64,000 nucleotides of DNA from Mycobacterium interjectum (GTDB lineage Bacteria; Actinomycetota; Actinomycetes; Mycobacteriales; Mycobacteriaceae). Of this stretch, positions 8,821-17,301 are shown piece after piece (within the stretch, counting starts at the first letter, position 1; each line of letters opens with the position of its first letter). Location of the stretch: assembly GCA_002102225.1 (NCBI GenBank), contig LQPB01000062.1, forward strand, positions 1-64,000, given 5' to 3'. The notes beneath the pieces are model-generated. The model saw only the letters and a program-made list of their open reading frames with translations, made no database searches and had not been told where the DNA came from. Made by a program: the position numbers and the translations under genes.

Positions 8821-10329
8821 ATGAGTGTTGCTGCCGCCGAGCTGATGGAATACGACGAGGTCATCGCACGCTTCGATCCGGTCCTCGGCCTCGAGGTGCA
8901 CGTCGAGTTGTCCACCGTGACCAAGATGTTCTGCGGCTGCGCCACCACATTCGGTGGCGAACCCAACACCCAGGTCTGCCCGGTATGCCTCGGGCTTCCC
9001 GGCTCGCTGCCGGTGCTCAACCGGGCGGCGGTGGAGTCGGCGATCCGGATCGGGTTGGCGCTGAATTGCGAGATCGTGCCCTGGTGCCGCTTCGCGCGGA
9101 AAAACTACTTCTATCCGGACATGCCGAAGAACTACCAGATTTCGCAGTACGACGAGCCCATCGCCATCAACGGCTACCTGGATGCCCCGCTGGAGGACGG
9201 CAGCACCTGGCGGGTGGAGATCGAGCGGGCGCACATGGAGGAGGACACCGGCAAGCTGACCCACCTGGGCAGCGAAACCGGCCGCATCCACGGCGCGACG
9301 ACCTCGCTGATCGACTACAACCGGGCCGGCGTTCCGCTGATCGAGATCGTGACCAAGCCGATCGTGGGCGCCGGCGCGCGGGCCCCGCAGATCGCCCGGG
9401 CCTACGTCACCGCGCTGCGAGACCTGTTGCGCGCGTTGGACGTATCGGACGTCCGGATGGATCAGGGCTCGATGCGTTGCGACGCCAACGTGTCGCTGAT
9501 GCCGAAGGGCGCCACCGAGTTCGGCACCCGAACCGAAACCAAGAACGTCAACTCGCTCAAAAGCGTCGAGGTCGCCGTGCACTACGAAATGCAGCGCCAG
9601 GGCGCCGTCCTGTCCTCCGGCGGCCGGATCACCCAGGAAACCAGGCACTTTCACGAATCCGGCTACACCAGCCCGGGTCGCACCAAGGAGACCGCCGAGG
9701 ACTACCGCTATTTCCCCGAGCCCGACCTGGAGCCCGTCGCGCCCAGCCGCGAGCTCGTCGAGCGATTGCGGCAGACCATCCCCGAGCTTCCGTGGTTGAG
9801 CCGCAAGCGGATCCAGGACGAGTGGGGCGTCTCCGACGAGGTGATGCGGGACCTCGTCAATGCCGGCGCCGTCGATCTGGTCATCCAGACCGTCAAGCAC
9901 GGCGCGTCGAGCGAGCAGGCCCGCGCCTGGTGGGGAAACTTCCTGGTGCAGAAGGCCAATGAGGCGGGCGTCGAGTTGGACGAGCTGGCCATCACCCCCG
10001 CCCAGGTCGCCGCGGTGATCGCGCTGGTCGACGAGGGCAAGCTGTCAAACAAGTTGGCCCGCCAGGTGGTCGAGGGCGTGCTCGCCGGGGAAGGCGAACC
10101 CGAGCAGGTCATGACCGCGCGCGGTCTGGCGCTGGTGCGCGACGATTCGGTGACGCAGGCCGCCGTCGACGAGGCCCTGGCCGCCAATCCCGATGTCGCC
10201 GAAAAGATTCGTGGCGGCAAGGTGGCCGCGGCCGGCGCGATCGTCGGCGCGGTGATGAAGGCCACCCGCGGACAGGCCGACGCGGCGCGGGTGCGCGAAC
10301 TCGTCCTGGCCGCCTGCGGTCAGGGCTGA
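8821..10329 (+). CDS. gatB: Glutamyl-tRNA(Gln) amidotransferase subunit B
   Basis: Kinase/amidotransferase and tRNA-binding subunit of GatCAB. The 502 residues begin the core domain at FDPVLGLEVHVELST, include a cysteine cluster (CGCATTFGGEPNTQVCPVCLGLPG, about residues 38-60), the family signatures ARKNYFYPDMPKNYQISQYD and DYNRAGVPLIEI, and a C-terminal YqeY-like tRNA-binding tail ending GKVAAAGAIVGAVMKATRGQADA. The ATG at 8821 is preferred because of the TAGGAT box just upstream; an internal ATG at 8845 is possible. It works with gatC and gatA at 4.6-6.4 kb. Confidence 0.97.
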   Translation: MSVAAAELMEYDEVIARFDPVLGLEVHVELSTVTKMFCGCATTFGGEPNTQVCPVCLGLPGSLPVLNRAAVESAIRIGLALNCEIVPWCRFARKNYFYPDMPKNYQISQYDEPIAINGYLDAPLEDGSTWRVEIERAHMEEDTGKLTHLGSETGRIHGATTSLIDYNRAGVPLIEIVTKPIVGAGARAPQIARAYVTALRDLLRALDVSDVRMDQGSMRCDANVSLMPKGATEFGTRTETKNVNSLKSVEVAVHYEMQRQGAVLSSGGRITQETRHFHESGYTSPGRTKETAEDYRYFPEPDLEPVAPSRELVERLRQTIPELPWLSRKRIQDEWGVSDEVMRDLVNAGAVDLVIQTVKHGASSEQARAWWGNFLVQKANEAGVELDELAITPAQVAAVIALVDEGKLSNKLARQVVEGVLAGEGEPEQVMTARGLALVRDDSVTQAAVDEALAANPDVAEKIRGGKVAAAGAIVGAVMKATRGQADAARVRELVLAACGQG

Positions 10330-10355
10330 CCGGCACCGCGCCCGACCGATCCCAC

Positions 10356-10385
10356 GGAAATAGTGGGAACGGAAATAGTGGGAAA
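10356..10385. repeat. 15-bp tandem duplication before the flavin reductase-like gene
   Basis: GGAAATAGTGGGAAC is followed directly by GGAAATAGTGGGAAA. The second copy runs into the GGGAAAGAG that may serve as ribosome binding site for the GTG at 10388. Confidence 0.8.
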
Positions 10386-10387
10386 GA

Positions 10388-10978
10388 GTGTTGGAAAGCG
10401 CGGTGCGGACCCATGATGGTCATGTGTTTGACGACCTGATGGCGATGCTGGACAGCCCGGTGTTCGTCGTGACCACCCAGACCGAGGGTCACCCGTCGGG
10501 TTGCCTGATCAGTTTCGCCACTCAAACCAGCGTGCGGCCGCCGAGTTTCATGGTGGTGATCCCGCGCAGCAGCGGCGCCTGCGACGCGGCGCGCCGATCC
10601 GAGCATCTGGCGGTGCACGTGCTGGCCCGGCACCAGGTGGGCCTGGCCGAGCTGTTCGACGGCGAAACCGACGACGAGGCAGACAGATTCGCGCACTGCT
10701 CGTGGCGCGCCGGCCCCAACGAGATGCCGATCCTCGACGAGGCCATCGCGTGGTTCGTCGGAAAGACCGCGTACTGGATCGATATCGCCGATCACGTGGC
10801 CTACATCGTGGAACCCGTCGCCGGCTGGGTCCCGGATGCCTACGAAGACGTGCTGTACCTATCCGACCTCGACGACCCCGAACCCGGCCACGAGGCGCCG
10901 GAGCGGTTTGTTCTGCACAAGCCCGCCGCCGAGCCGCGCAAATACGGCATCAGGTTCACCCTCGACGGGCCCGTCTAG
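10388..10978 (+). CDS. Flavin reductase-like (FMN-binding split barrel) protein, Rv3007c-like
   Basis: A 196-residue protein with an N-terminal flavin-reductase-like split barrel (VFVVTTQTEGHPSGCLISFATQTSVRPPSFMVVIPRSS) that would bind FMN. Such proteins reduce flavin or act as flavin-dependent oxidoreductases; the substrate is unknown. The C-terminal 60 residues are acidic and not part of the core fold. GTG start at 10388. It follows gatB by 58 bases, whereas M. tuberculosis has the extra gene Rv3008 between. Its stop overlaps the stop of the convergent lppZ by 4 bases. Confidence 0.8.
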   Translation: MLESAVRTHDGHVFDDLMAMLDSPVFVVTTQTEGHPSGCLISFATQTSVRPPSFMVVIPRSSGACDAARRSEHLAVHVLARHQVGLAELFDGETDDEADRFAHCSWRAGPNEMPILDEAIAWFVGKTAYWIDIADHVAYIVEPVAGWVPDAYEDVLYLSDLDDPEPGHEAPERFVLHKPAAEPRKYGIRFTLDGPV

Positions 10979-12096
10979 GTCTTGTCGTCGTTGTTCCGCG
11001 GGAAGCCACCGCCCTGCGGGAACAGCGGGAACACCACGTCGTCGAGCTTCTCGGCGTCCCCGGCGGTCTTGTTGACCGTTGCGCCCCAGACGTTTCCGTC
11101 CGGCGACATCCGCAACGCCCACGCATGAGCGTGGGTGTCCTTGCGGACGACGTCGGGCTCGCCGGTGACCGCGCCCGTCGCGGGGGCGAGCCGCACCGCG
11201 ACCGTGAGCTTGGTGTTGATCAGGTTCACCAGCACGGTCCCGTCCATCGCCGCGCAGCCGGCCACGCCGGGCTTGTCCGGCCACGTCCACACCGTGGAGA
11301 CCTCCGAGGTCTTGGTGATGCGCTGCAAACGATCCGCGGTGGGGGTGCGGTCGGCGACGTACAGCGAGCCGTCGACGGGGTCGATGCACAGGCCGCCGCC
11401 GGAGCCGACGCCGGACAGCGCGGTCGTCGGCGGCGCCTGGCCCACGGTGGTCGGCTGCTCGATGCGCAGCACCTTGCCGGCCAGGGACTTGGGGTCGGAG
11501 GCCATCGCCGGGTTGCCGGCGTCGCCGGTCATCACGACCAGCGTGGTCGGGCTGGTGAAGATCAGGGCCCCGGTGTTTCCGGTGGCGCCCTTGGGGATCC
11601 CGGTCAGGATGTCCTTCGGGATGTCACCGTCGGCCACCCGGATCACCCGATTGTCGGTGGGCGTGCTGATGTAGGCGTACATCAGCCGGTCTTGCTGATA
11701 GGTCGGCGACAGCACGATGTCCATCAGGCCACCGTCACCGGACGGGTCGACCGGGATGACGGTCTTCACCTTCGGCTCGGCGTTGACGGAGATGTCCTTG
11801 ACGGCGCCGGTGGTGCGCTCGGCGACCAGCGCGGTTTTGCTGTCGGGCCCCATGATCAGGCCGCTGGTGCTCTCCAGGCAGCCCTGCATGACCCCCGGCG
11901 CCGGGCAGGCCTTCGGGAACGGCGTGGGCGGCAGCGGCGGGGGCGGGGGCGGCGTCGAGCTCGGCTGGGGCTTGAGTTCGGGGGCCGTCGTGAAGGGCTG
12001 GGACTGGGCGTCGTTGAACCGCGCGCACCCGCTCGCGACGAGCAGCACTGCGGAGAGCGCGGCCACCGCGCCGCGAGCCGAGCCCCGTATCCGCAT
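10975..12096 (-). CDS. lppZ: Lipoprotein LppZ
   Basis: A 373-residue exported lipoprotein, the same length as M. tuberculosis LppZ. The N terminus is a lipoprotein signal: basic residues, hydrophobic stretch, then lipobox VASGC with the lipidated cysteine near residue 24. A proline-rich linker (SSTPPPPPPLPPTPFP) leads into a beta-propeller-like glucose/sorbosone dehydrogenase (NHL/PQQ-type) domain with repeated strands such as GLMDIVLSP and GGLCIDPVDGSLYVADRT. Enzymatic function is not established. The ATG at 12096 was chosen because it gives a correct signal peptide and sits 7 bases from a -10 box; longer frames lack one. Confidence 0.92.
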   Translation of the reverse strand: MRIRGSARGAVAALSAVLLVASGCARFNDAQSQPFTTAPELKPQPSSTPPPPPPLPPTPFPKACPAPGVMQGCLESTSGLIMGPDSKTALVAERTTGAVKDISVNAEPKVKTVIPVDPSGDGGLMDIVLSPTYQQDRLMYAYISTPTDNRVIRVADGDIPKDILTGIPKGATGNTGALIFTSPTTLVVMTGDAGNPAMASDPKSLAGKVLRIEQPTTVGQAPPTTALSGVGSGGGLCIDPVDGSLYVADRTPTADRLQRITKTSEVSTVWTWPDKPGVAGCAAMDGTVLVNLINTKLTVAVRLAPATGAVTGEPDVVRKDTHAHAWALRMSPDGNVWGATVNKTAGDAEKLDDVVFPLFPQGGGFPRNNDDKT

Positions 12097-12103
12097 GTTC
12101 GAC

Positions 12104-12109
12104 AGGCTA
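12104..12109 (-). promoter_or_regulatory. -10 box of a probable leaderless lppZ transcript
   Basis: On the minus strand TAGCCT is followed after 7 bases by the lppZ ATG, without a ribosome binding site. Confidence 0.5.
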
Positions 12110-12303
12110 CGGACTGTGCGCGCACCGCCGCCACACGCCCGCCCGTGTCCGGCCGCCCCAGCGCCGCCGGTGGAGCGCCGATTTGACCCTTTTCCGCCGT
12201 CGCGGACGCGCGGGACGGCCATTTTGGACCGATTCGGGCCGATTTGGCGGACTTACCCGGCGAAAGCGCCGCTCAAATCCCCGATTCAGGCCCTTTTGCC
12301 CCT

Positions 12304-12309
12304 TACCCT
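12304..12309 (+). promoter_or_regulatory. -10 box of a probable leaderless DoxX-gene transcript
   Basis: TACCCT lies 7 bases before the GTG at 12317. Confidence 0.4.
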
Positions 12310-12316
12310 GGCACCC

Positions 12317-13174
12317 GTGACCAGTCAATCGAATGACGCACCTTGGCAGCGGCCGGGCGATACCCCGGAGCCGATACCCGGGCGCCCCGCCTCGGCGCGC
12401 CTGGTCGACCCCGAGGATGACCTGACCCCGGTCGGGTACCCGGGCGATTTCGGAACCACCACGGTCATCCCCTACCAGGACCCCAATCAGCACGCCGGGC
12501 CGGGCGCGGGCGGATACCACCTGCTCGACCAGCAGGAACCCCTGCCGTACGTCCAGCCGGCCGCGGTGGCGCAGGCCGCGCCGATCTCGGCCACCGAGCC
12601 GGCCCAGATCGACGCGGACGCCGACGACGAGCGGCATCGCGAGGTCGGCAGGCGCGGCACCCAGCACCTGGGTTTGCTGGTGTTACGGGTCGGGCTGGGC
12701 GTGGTGCTGGGCGCCCACGGGCTGCAGAAGCTGTTCGGCTGGTGGGGCGGCGGGGGATTGACCGGGCTGAAGAATTCGCTCTCCGACGTCGGCTACCACC
12801 ATGCCGACATCCTCGCCTACGTGAGCGCGGGCGGTGAGATCGTGGCCGCCGTGCTGCTGATCCTGGGACTGTTCACCCCGATCGCCGCGGCGGGCGCGCT
12901 GGCGTTCCTGATCAACGAACTGCTGGCCACCGTGTCGGGAGGCTCCCGGTCACACGCCTTCTCGTACTTCCTGCCGCAGGGGCACGAATACCAGATCACC
13001 CTGATCGTCCTGGCTGCCGCGGTCGTGCTGTGCGGACCGGGCCGCTACGGCCTCGACGCGAGCCGGGGTTGGGCGCACCGGCCGTTCATCGGCTCGTTCG
13101 TCGCCCTGCTGGCCGGCATCGCCGCCGGCGTCGCGGTCTGGGTGCTGCTCAACGGGGTCAACCCGATCGCCTGA
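12317..13174 (+). CDS. DoxX-family integral membrane protein (Rv3005c-like)
   Basis: A 285-residue protein with a soluble proline/acid-rich N terminus (about 1-115) and a C-terminal DoxX domain of four membrane segments, beginning LGLLVLRVGLGVVLGAHGLQKLFGWWGG. In M. tuberculosis the DoxX protein Rv3005c is known to form a membrane complex with superoxide dismutase SodA and SseA that protects against thiol oxidation; the same role is likely here but is inferred from position and fold. The GTG at 12317 starts the sequence MTSQSNDAPW and follows a TACCCT box. The stop is 3 bases from that of the convergent CFP-6 gene. Confidence 0.88.
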   Translation: MTSQSNDAPWQRPGDTPEPIPGRPASARLVDPEDDLTPVGYPGDFGTTTVIPYQDPNQHAGPGAGGYHLLDQQEPLPYVQPAAVAQAAPISATEPAQIDADADDERHREVGRRGTQHLGLLVLRVGLGVVLGAHGLQKLFGWWGGGGLTGLKNSLSDVGYHHADILAYVSAGGEIVAAVLLILGLFTPIAAAGALAFLINELLATVSGGSRSHAFSYFLPQGHEYQITLIVLAAAVVLCGPGRYGLDASRGWAHRPFIGSFVALLAGIAAGVAVWVLLNGVNPIA

Positions 13175-13177
13175 GCC

Positions 13178-13555
13178 TCATCGATAGGGGTTGGGCACCC
13201 GTCCCGAGCTCGCCTCGGTCAGCTGCGGCAGCGTCGCGAAGGTGACGGCGGGCAAGCGCAGCTCCGCCCCGCTTTTGAGGCGGGCGCGCGCCCAGGACCC
13301 GCGGTGAAAGCGCAGCCCCTCGATCTCTTCCCAGCGCACGGTCCGGCTGCCGAACAGCGTCTGGACCGTCACGCCCTGGTCGTCGGCGACCGTGCGGAGC
13401 CGGATGATCAACGCGGACAACACCACCGGGATGATCAGCAGCGGCGCGCACACCGGCCAGGCCAGCACCGGTATCAGCAGGCCGAGGGTGAAGAAGCCGA
13501 CGGCGAAGTGGGCCATCGGCGACACTTTGATCACCACGGGGGAATCGGTAGCCAC
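13178..13555 (-). CDS. cfp6: PH-domain membrane protein, low-molecular-weight antigen CFP-6
   Basis: A 125-residue protein with two hydrophobic segments near the N terminus (AHFAVGFFTLGLLIPVLAWP and APLLIIPVVLSALII), then a bacterial PH-like domain with the pattern GVTVQTLFGSRTVRWEEIEGLRF. This is the layout of CFP-6 (Rv3004), a culture-filtrate antigen of M. tuberculosis with no known activity. The GTG start at 13555 has AAAGGA 8 bases upstream. It is convergent with the DoxX gene and divergent from the ilvB leader. Confidence 0.82.
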   Translation of the reverse strand: MATDSPVVIKVSPMAHFAVGFFTLGLLIPVLAWPVCAPLLIIPVVLSALIIRLRTVADDQGVTVQTLFGSRTVRWEEIEGLRFHRGSWARARLKSGAELRLPAVTFATLPQLTEASSGRVPNPYR

Positions 13556-13664
13556 GGGAGCATCCTTTCACCGGCGGCCCGGGCCGCAGACGGGGCCCGG
13601 ATTTGACTCCTGAGCTGTGCGAAGGCTACCGTCGGACGCTATGGATACCGCCGGAAAGCCCGGA

Positions 13665-13700
13665 ATGCTCGTAGTACTTAGTCAGCGCGTTGGTGGCTGA
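13665..13700 (+). CDS. Leader peptide of the ilvBNC operon (Leu/Val-rich)
   Basis: An 11-codon open frame, MLVVLSQRVGG, with a GGAAAG sequence 7-10 bases upstream as ribosome binding site. Four consecutive codons (2-5) are Leu or Val and a fifth Val follows, so translation would sense charged tRNA-Leu and tRNA-Val. It sits directly upstream of a hairpin and an intrinsic terminator that precede ilvB. This is the layout of a ribosome-mediated attenuator; such control of ilvB has been predicted in actinobacteria by comparative genomics. No protein function is expected. Confidence 0.75.
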   Translation: MLVVLSQRVGG

Positions 13701-13740
13701 CCGGCTCTTCGGCATTTGAAGCTATCCAGCACCAACGCGC
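13685..13740 (+). promoter_or_regulatory. Pause hairpin of the ilvBNC attenuator
   Basis: GCGCGTTGGTG (13685-13695), inside the last leader codons, pairs perfectly over 11 bases with CACCAACGCGC (13730-13740). A ribosome stalled at the Leu/Val codons would cover part of the 5' arm. The 3' arm abuts the terminator. I could not identify a convincing antiterminator pairing by eye. Confidence 0.65.
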
Positions 13741-13780
13741 AACCCTCGTTCAGCGGCCGAGCTGACGGGGGTTTTTTCTT
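13741..13780 (+). terminator. Intrinsic terminator of the ilvBNC attenuator
   Basis: Thirteen base pairs with one bulged T (13741-13754 against 13761-13773), loop GGCCGA, followed by TTTTTTCTT. A genuine U-tract terminator is uncommon in mycobacteria, and its position 55 bases before ilvB argues for conditional termination rather than gene-end termination. Confidence 0.8.
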
Positions 13781-13834
13781 GCGCGGCAACGAGACATAAC
13801 GACGAAGCGTGAACACAAGAGGGCGAGGACGACA

Positions 13835-15703
13835 GTGAGCGCACCCACCAAGCCACAATCACCCAGGCCGCCTGACCCGGCCAGCGTCGCCACCGACGCG
13901 GTGAAGCCGGCCGCAAAGACGCCGGCGGCCTCACCGAAACATGTTGGGCCGGAACAGCTTACCGGTGCCCAGTCGGTGATCCGGTCGCTGGAGGAACTCG
14001 ACGTCGAGGTGATCTTCGGGATTCCCGGCGGCGCCGTGCTGCCGGTGTACGACCCGCTGTTCGACTCGAAAAAGCTGCGCCACGTGCTGGTTCGCCACGA
14101 GCAGGGCGCCGGGCACGCGGCCAGCGGGTACGCGCACGCCACCGGCAAGGTCGGGGTCTGCATGGCGACCTCGGGTCCCGGCGCCACCAACCTGGTGACC
14201 CCGCTGGCCGATGCCCAGATGGACTCGATCCCCGTGGTCGCCGTCACCGGTCAGGTCGGGCGCGGGCTGATCGGGACCGACGCGTTCCAGGAGGCCGACA
14301 TCTCCGGCATCACGATGCCGATCACCAAGCACAACTTCCTGGTCCGCTCCGGCGACGACATCCCCCGGGTGCTGGCCGAGGCGTTCCACATCGCCGCCTC
14401 CGGCCGTCCCGGCGCGGTGCTCGTCGACATCCCCAAGGACGTGCTGCAGGGCCAGTGCACCTTCAGCTGGCCGCCCCGCATGGACCTGCCCGGCTACAAG
14501 CCGAACACCAAGCCGCACAATCGGCAGGTCCGCGAGGCCGCCAAGCTGATCGCGGCCGCGCACAAACCGGTGCTCTACGTCGGCGGCGGGGTCATCCGCG
14601 GCGAGGCGACCGAGCAGCTGCGCGAGCTGGCCGAGCTGACCGGCATCCCGGTGGTCACCACGCTGATGGCGCGCGGCGCCTTCCCGGACAGCCACCCGCA
14701 GCACATGGGCATGCCCGGCATGCACGGCACGGTGGCCGCGGTGGCGGCGCTGCAGCGCAGCGACCTGCTGATCGCGCTGGGCACCCGGTTCGATGACCGG
14801 GTGACCGGAAAGCTCGACTCCTTCGCCCCGGAGGCCAAGGTCATCCACGCCGACATCGACCCGGCCGAGATCGGCAAGAACCGGCACGCCGACGTGCCGA
14901 TCGTGGGCGACGTCAAGGCCGTCATCACCGACCTCATCGCGATGCTGCGCCACCACGACATCCCCGGCAACATCGAGATGAGCGACTGGTGGGCCTACCT
15001 GAACGGCGTCCAGTCCACCTACCCGTTGAGCTACGCGCCGCAGAGCGACGGCAGCCTCAGCCCCGAGTACGTCATCGAGAAGCTGGGCGAGATCGCCGGG
15101 CCCGACGCGGTGTACGTGGCCGGTGTCGGCCAGCACCAGATGTGGGCCGCGCAGTTCATCTCCTACGAAAAGCCGCGCACCTGGCTGAATTCCGGCGGGC
15201 TGGGCACCATGGGGTTCGCGATTCCCGCGGCCATGGGCGCCAAGATCGCCCGCCCCGACGCCGAGGTATGGGCGATCGACGGGGACGGCTGCTTCCAGAT
15301 GACCAATCAGGAGCTGGCCACCTGCGCGATCGAGGGCGCGCCGATCAAGGTGGCGTTGATCAACAACGGCAACCTGGGCATGGTGCGCCAGTGGCAGACG
15401 CTGTTCTATCAGGAGCGCTACTCGCAGACCGACCTTGCGACGCACTCGCACCGCATCCCCGACTTCGTCAAGCTCGCGGAGGCGCTGGGTTGCGTCGGAT
15501 TGCGTTGCGAGCGTGAGGAAGACGTGGTCGACGTGATCAACCAGGCGCGCGCCATCAACGACCGCCCGGTGGTGATCGACTTCATCGTCGGCGCCGACGC
15601 GCAGGTGTGGCCGATGGTGGCCGCCGGCACCAGCAACGACGAGATCCAGGCAGCCCGCGGCATTCGCCCGCTGTTCGACGACGAAACCGAAGGGCACGCC
15701 TGA
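13835..15703 (+). CDS. ilvB: Acetolactate synthase large (catalytic) subunit
   Basis: Acetohydroxyacid synthase: condenses pyruvate with pyruvate or 2-ketobutyrate, the first step of valine, leucine and isoleucine synthesis; uses thiamine diphosphate, Mg2+ and FAD. The 622 residues show the thiamine-activating Glu in RHEQGAGHAASGYA (Glu89) and the thiamine/Mg motif from GDG (about 483) to NN (about 510). M. tuberculosis IlvB1 is 618 residues. The first 45 residues are a proline/alanine-rich extension. GTG start. It overlaps ilvN by one base (TGATG) and is preceded by the leader-peptide attenuator. Confidence 0.97.
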   Translation: MSAPTKPQSPRPPDPASVATDAVKPAAKTPAASPKHVGPEQLTGAQSVIRSLEELDVEVIFGIPGGAVLPVYDPLFDSKKLRHVLVRHEQGAGHAASGYAHATGKVGVCMATSGPGATNLVTPLADAQMDSIPVVAVTGQVGRGLIGTDAFQEADISGITMPITKHNFLVRSGDDIPRVLAEAFHIAASGRPGAVLVDIPKDVLQGQCTFSWPPRMDLPGYKPNTKPHNRQVREAAKLIAAAHKPVLYVGGGVIRGEATEQLRELAELTGIPVVTTLMARGAFPDSHPQHMGMPGMHGTVAAVAALQRSDLLIALGTRFDDRVTGKLDSFAPEAKVIHADIDPAEIGKNRHADVPIVGDVKAVITDLIAMLRHHDIPGNIEMSDWWAYLNGVQSTYPLSYAPQSDGSLSPEYVIEKLGEIAGPDAVYVAGVGQHQMWAAQFISYEKPRTWLNSGGLGTMGFAIPAAMGAKIARPDAEVWAIDGDGCFQMTNQELATCAIEGAPIKVALINNGNLGMVRQWQTLFYQERYSQTDLATHSHRIPDFVKLAEALGCVGLRCEREEDVVDVINQARAINDRPVVIDFIVGADAQVWPMVAAGTSNDEIQAARGIRPLFDDETEGHA

Positions 15704-16209
15704 TGCACACCAAAACCCACACGCTGTCGGTGCTGGTCGAGGACAAACCGGGTGTGCTCGCGCGGGTGGCGGCGCTGTTCTCCCGGCGTGGCTTCAACAT
15801 CGAGTCGCTGGCCGTCGGCGCGACCGAGCAGAAGGACATGTCGCGGATGACGATCGTGGTCTCCGCCGAGGAGACGCCGCTCGAGCAGATCACCAAGCAG
15901 CTCAACAAGCTGATCAACGTGATCAAGATCATCGAGCAGGACGACGACAACTCGGTGTCGCGAGAGTTGTCCCTGATCAAGGTGCGCGCCGACGCCGGCA
16001 CCCGTAGTCAGGTGATCGAAGCGGTGAACCTGTTCCGCGCCAAGGTGATCGACGTGTCACCGGAATCGCTGACCATCGAGGCCACCGGTGACCGCGGCAA
16101 GATCGAGGCGTTCCTGCGCGTGCTGGAGCCGTTCGGCATCCGCGAAATCGCCCAATCCGGAATGGTGTCGCTGTCCCGCGGTCCGCGCGGGATGGGCACC
16201 GCGAAATAG
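15703..16209 (+). CDS. ilvN: Acetolactate synthase small (regulatory) subunit
   Basis: Regulatory subunit that stimulates IlvB and confers valine feedback inhibition. The 168 residues equal the M. tuberculosis protein. An ACT domain occupies residues 1-80 (HTLSVLVEDKPGVLARVAALFSRRGFNIESL), followed by the C-terminal domain with IEATGDRGKIEAFLRVLEPFGIREIAQSG. The ATG overlaps the ilvB stop. Confidence 0.96.
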   Translation: MHTKTHTLSVLVEDKPGVLARVAALFSRRGFNIESLAVGATEQKDMSRMTIVVSAEETPLEQITKQLNKLINVIKIIEQDDDNSVSRELSLIKVRADAGTRSQVIEAVNLFRAKVIDVSPESLTIEATGDRGKIEAFLRVLEPFGIREIAQSGMVSLSRGPRGMGTAK

Positions 16210-16228
16210 ACAAAGGAGATATTCAACC

Positions 16229-17242
16229 GTGGCATTAGAGATGTTCTACGACGACGATGCGGACCTGACGATCATCCAGGGCCGCAAGGTCGGCGTCATC
16301 GGGTACGGCAGCCAGGGGCACGCGCACTCGCTGAGCCTGCGCGACTCGGGTGTCCAGGTGCGCGTCGGGCTCAAGGAGGGTTCCAGGTCGCGGCCCAAGG
16401 TCTCCGAGCAGGGCCTGGACGTCGACACCCCGGCCGAGGTCGCCAAGTGGGCCGACGTCATCATGCTGCTGGCGCCCGACACCGCTCAGGCCGACATCTT
16501 CAAAAACGACATCGAGCCCAACCTGAAGGCCGGCGACGCTTTGTTTTTCGGTCACGGCCTCAACATCCACTTCGGCCTGATCAAGCCGCCGGCCGACGTC
16601 ACCGTCGCGATGGTCGCCCCCAAGGGGCCCGGCCACCTGGTGCGCCGCCAGTTCGTCGACGGCAAGGGCGTGCCCTGCCTGATCGCCGTCGACCAGGACC
16701 CGACCGGGCAGGGCGAGGCGCTGGCGCTGTCGTACGCCAAGGCGATCGGCGGCACCCGGGCCGGCGTCATCAAGACCACCTTCAAGGACGAGACCGAAAC
16801 CGACCTGTTCGGTGAGCAGGCCGTGTTGTGCGGCGGCACAGAGGAATTGGTGAAGGCCGGTTTCGACATCATGGTGGAGGCGGGCTACCCGCCGGAGATG
16901 GCGTACTTCGAGGTGCTGCACGAGCTCAAGCTGATCGTCGACCTGATGTACGAGGGCGGCATCGCCCGGATGAACTACTCGGTATCCGACACCGCCGAGT
17001 TCGGCGGCTACCTGTCGGGTCCCCGCGTCATCGACGACGGCACCAAGGACCGGATGCGGGAGATCCTGCGCGACATCCAGAACGGCGACTTCGTCAAGAA
17101 GCTGGTGGCCAACGTCGAGGGCGGCAACAAGCAACTCGAGCAGCTGCGCAAGGAGAACGCCGAGCACCCCATCGAAGTCACCGGCAAGAAGCTGCGTGAC
17201 CTGATGAGCTGGGTGGACCGCCCGATCACCGAGACGGCATAA
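16229..17242 (+). CDS. ilvC: Ketol-acid reductoisomerase (class I)
   Basis: Isomerises and reduces acetolactate or acetohydroxybutyrate with NADPH and Mg2+. The 337 residues contain the Rossmann motif GYGSQGHAHSLSLRDSG (about 26-42) and the Mg-binding DETETDLFGEQAVLCGG followed by EVLHELKLIVDLMYEGG of the short class I enzyme. GTG start with a strong AAAGGAGAT ribosome binding site 10 bases upstream. It lies 19 bases after ilvN, completing ilvBNC. Confidence 0.97.
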   Translation: MALEMFYDDDADLTIIQGRKVGVIGYGSQGHAHSLSLRDSGVQVRVGLKEGSRSRPKVSEQGLDVDTPAEVAKWADVIMLLAPDTAQADIFKNDIEPNLKAGDALFFGHGLNIHFGLIKPPADVTVAMVAPKGPGHLVRRQFVDGKGVPCLIAVDQDPTGQGEALALSYAKAIGGTRAGVIKTTFKDETETDLFGEQAVLCGGTEELVKAGFDIMVEAGYPPEMAYFEVLHELKLIVDLMYEGGIARMNYSVSDTAEFGGYLSGPRVIDDGTKDRMREILRDIQNGDFVKKLVANVEGGNKQLEQLRKENAEHPIEVTGKKLRDLMSWVDRPITETA

Positions 17243-17301
17243 GGTCAGCCGCCTCGAAACATCAACCGTTGCGCCGATTTCCGGCGTGTCGTCGCAACCG
17301 T

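Noticed and set aside
11717..12316. N-terminal extension of the DoxX protein
   Set aside because: It lies antisense to lppZ and lacks homology; GTG at 12317 follows a -10 box.
13931..15697. 588-codon frame antisense to ilvB
   Set aside because: Shadow of a certain gene; low-complexity His/Arg/Val composition.
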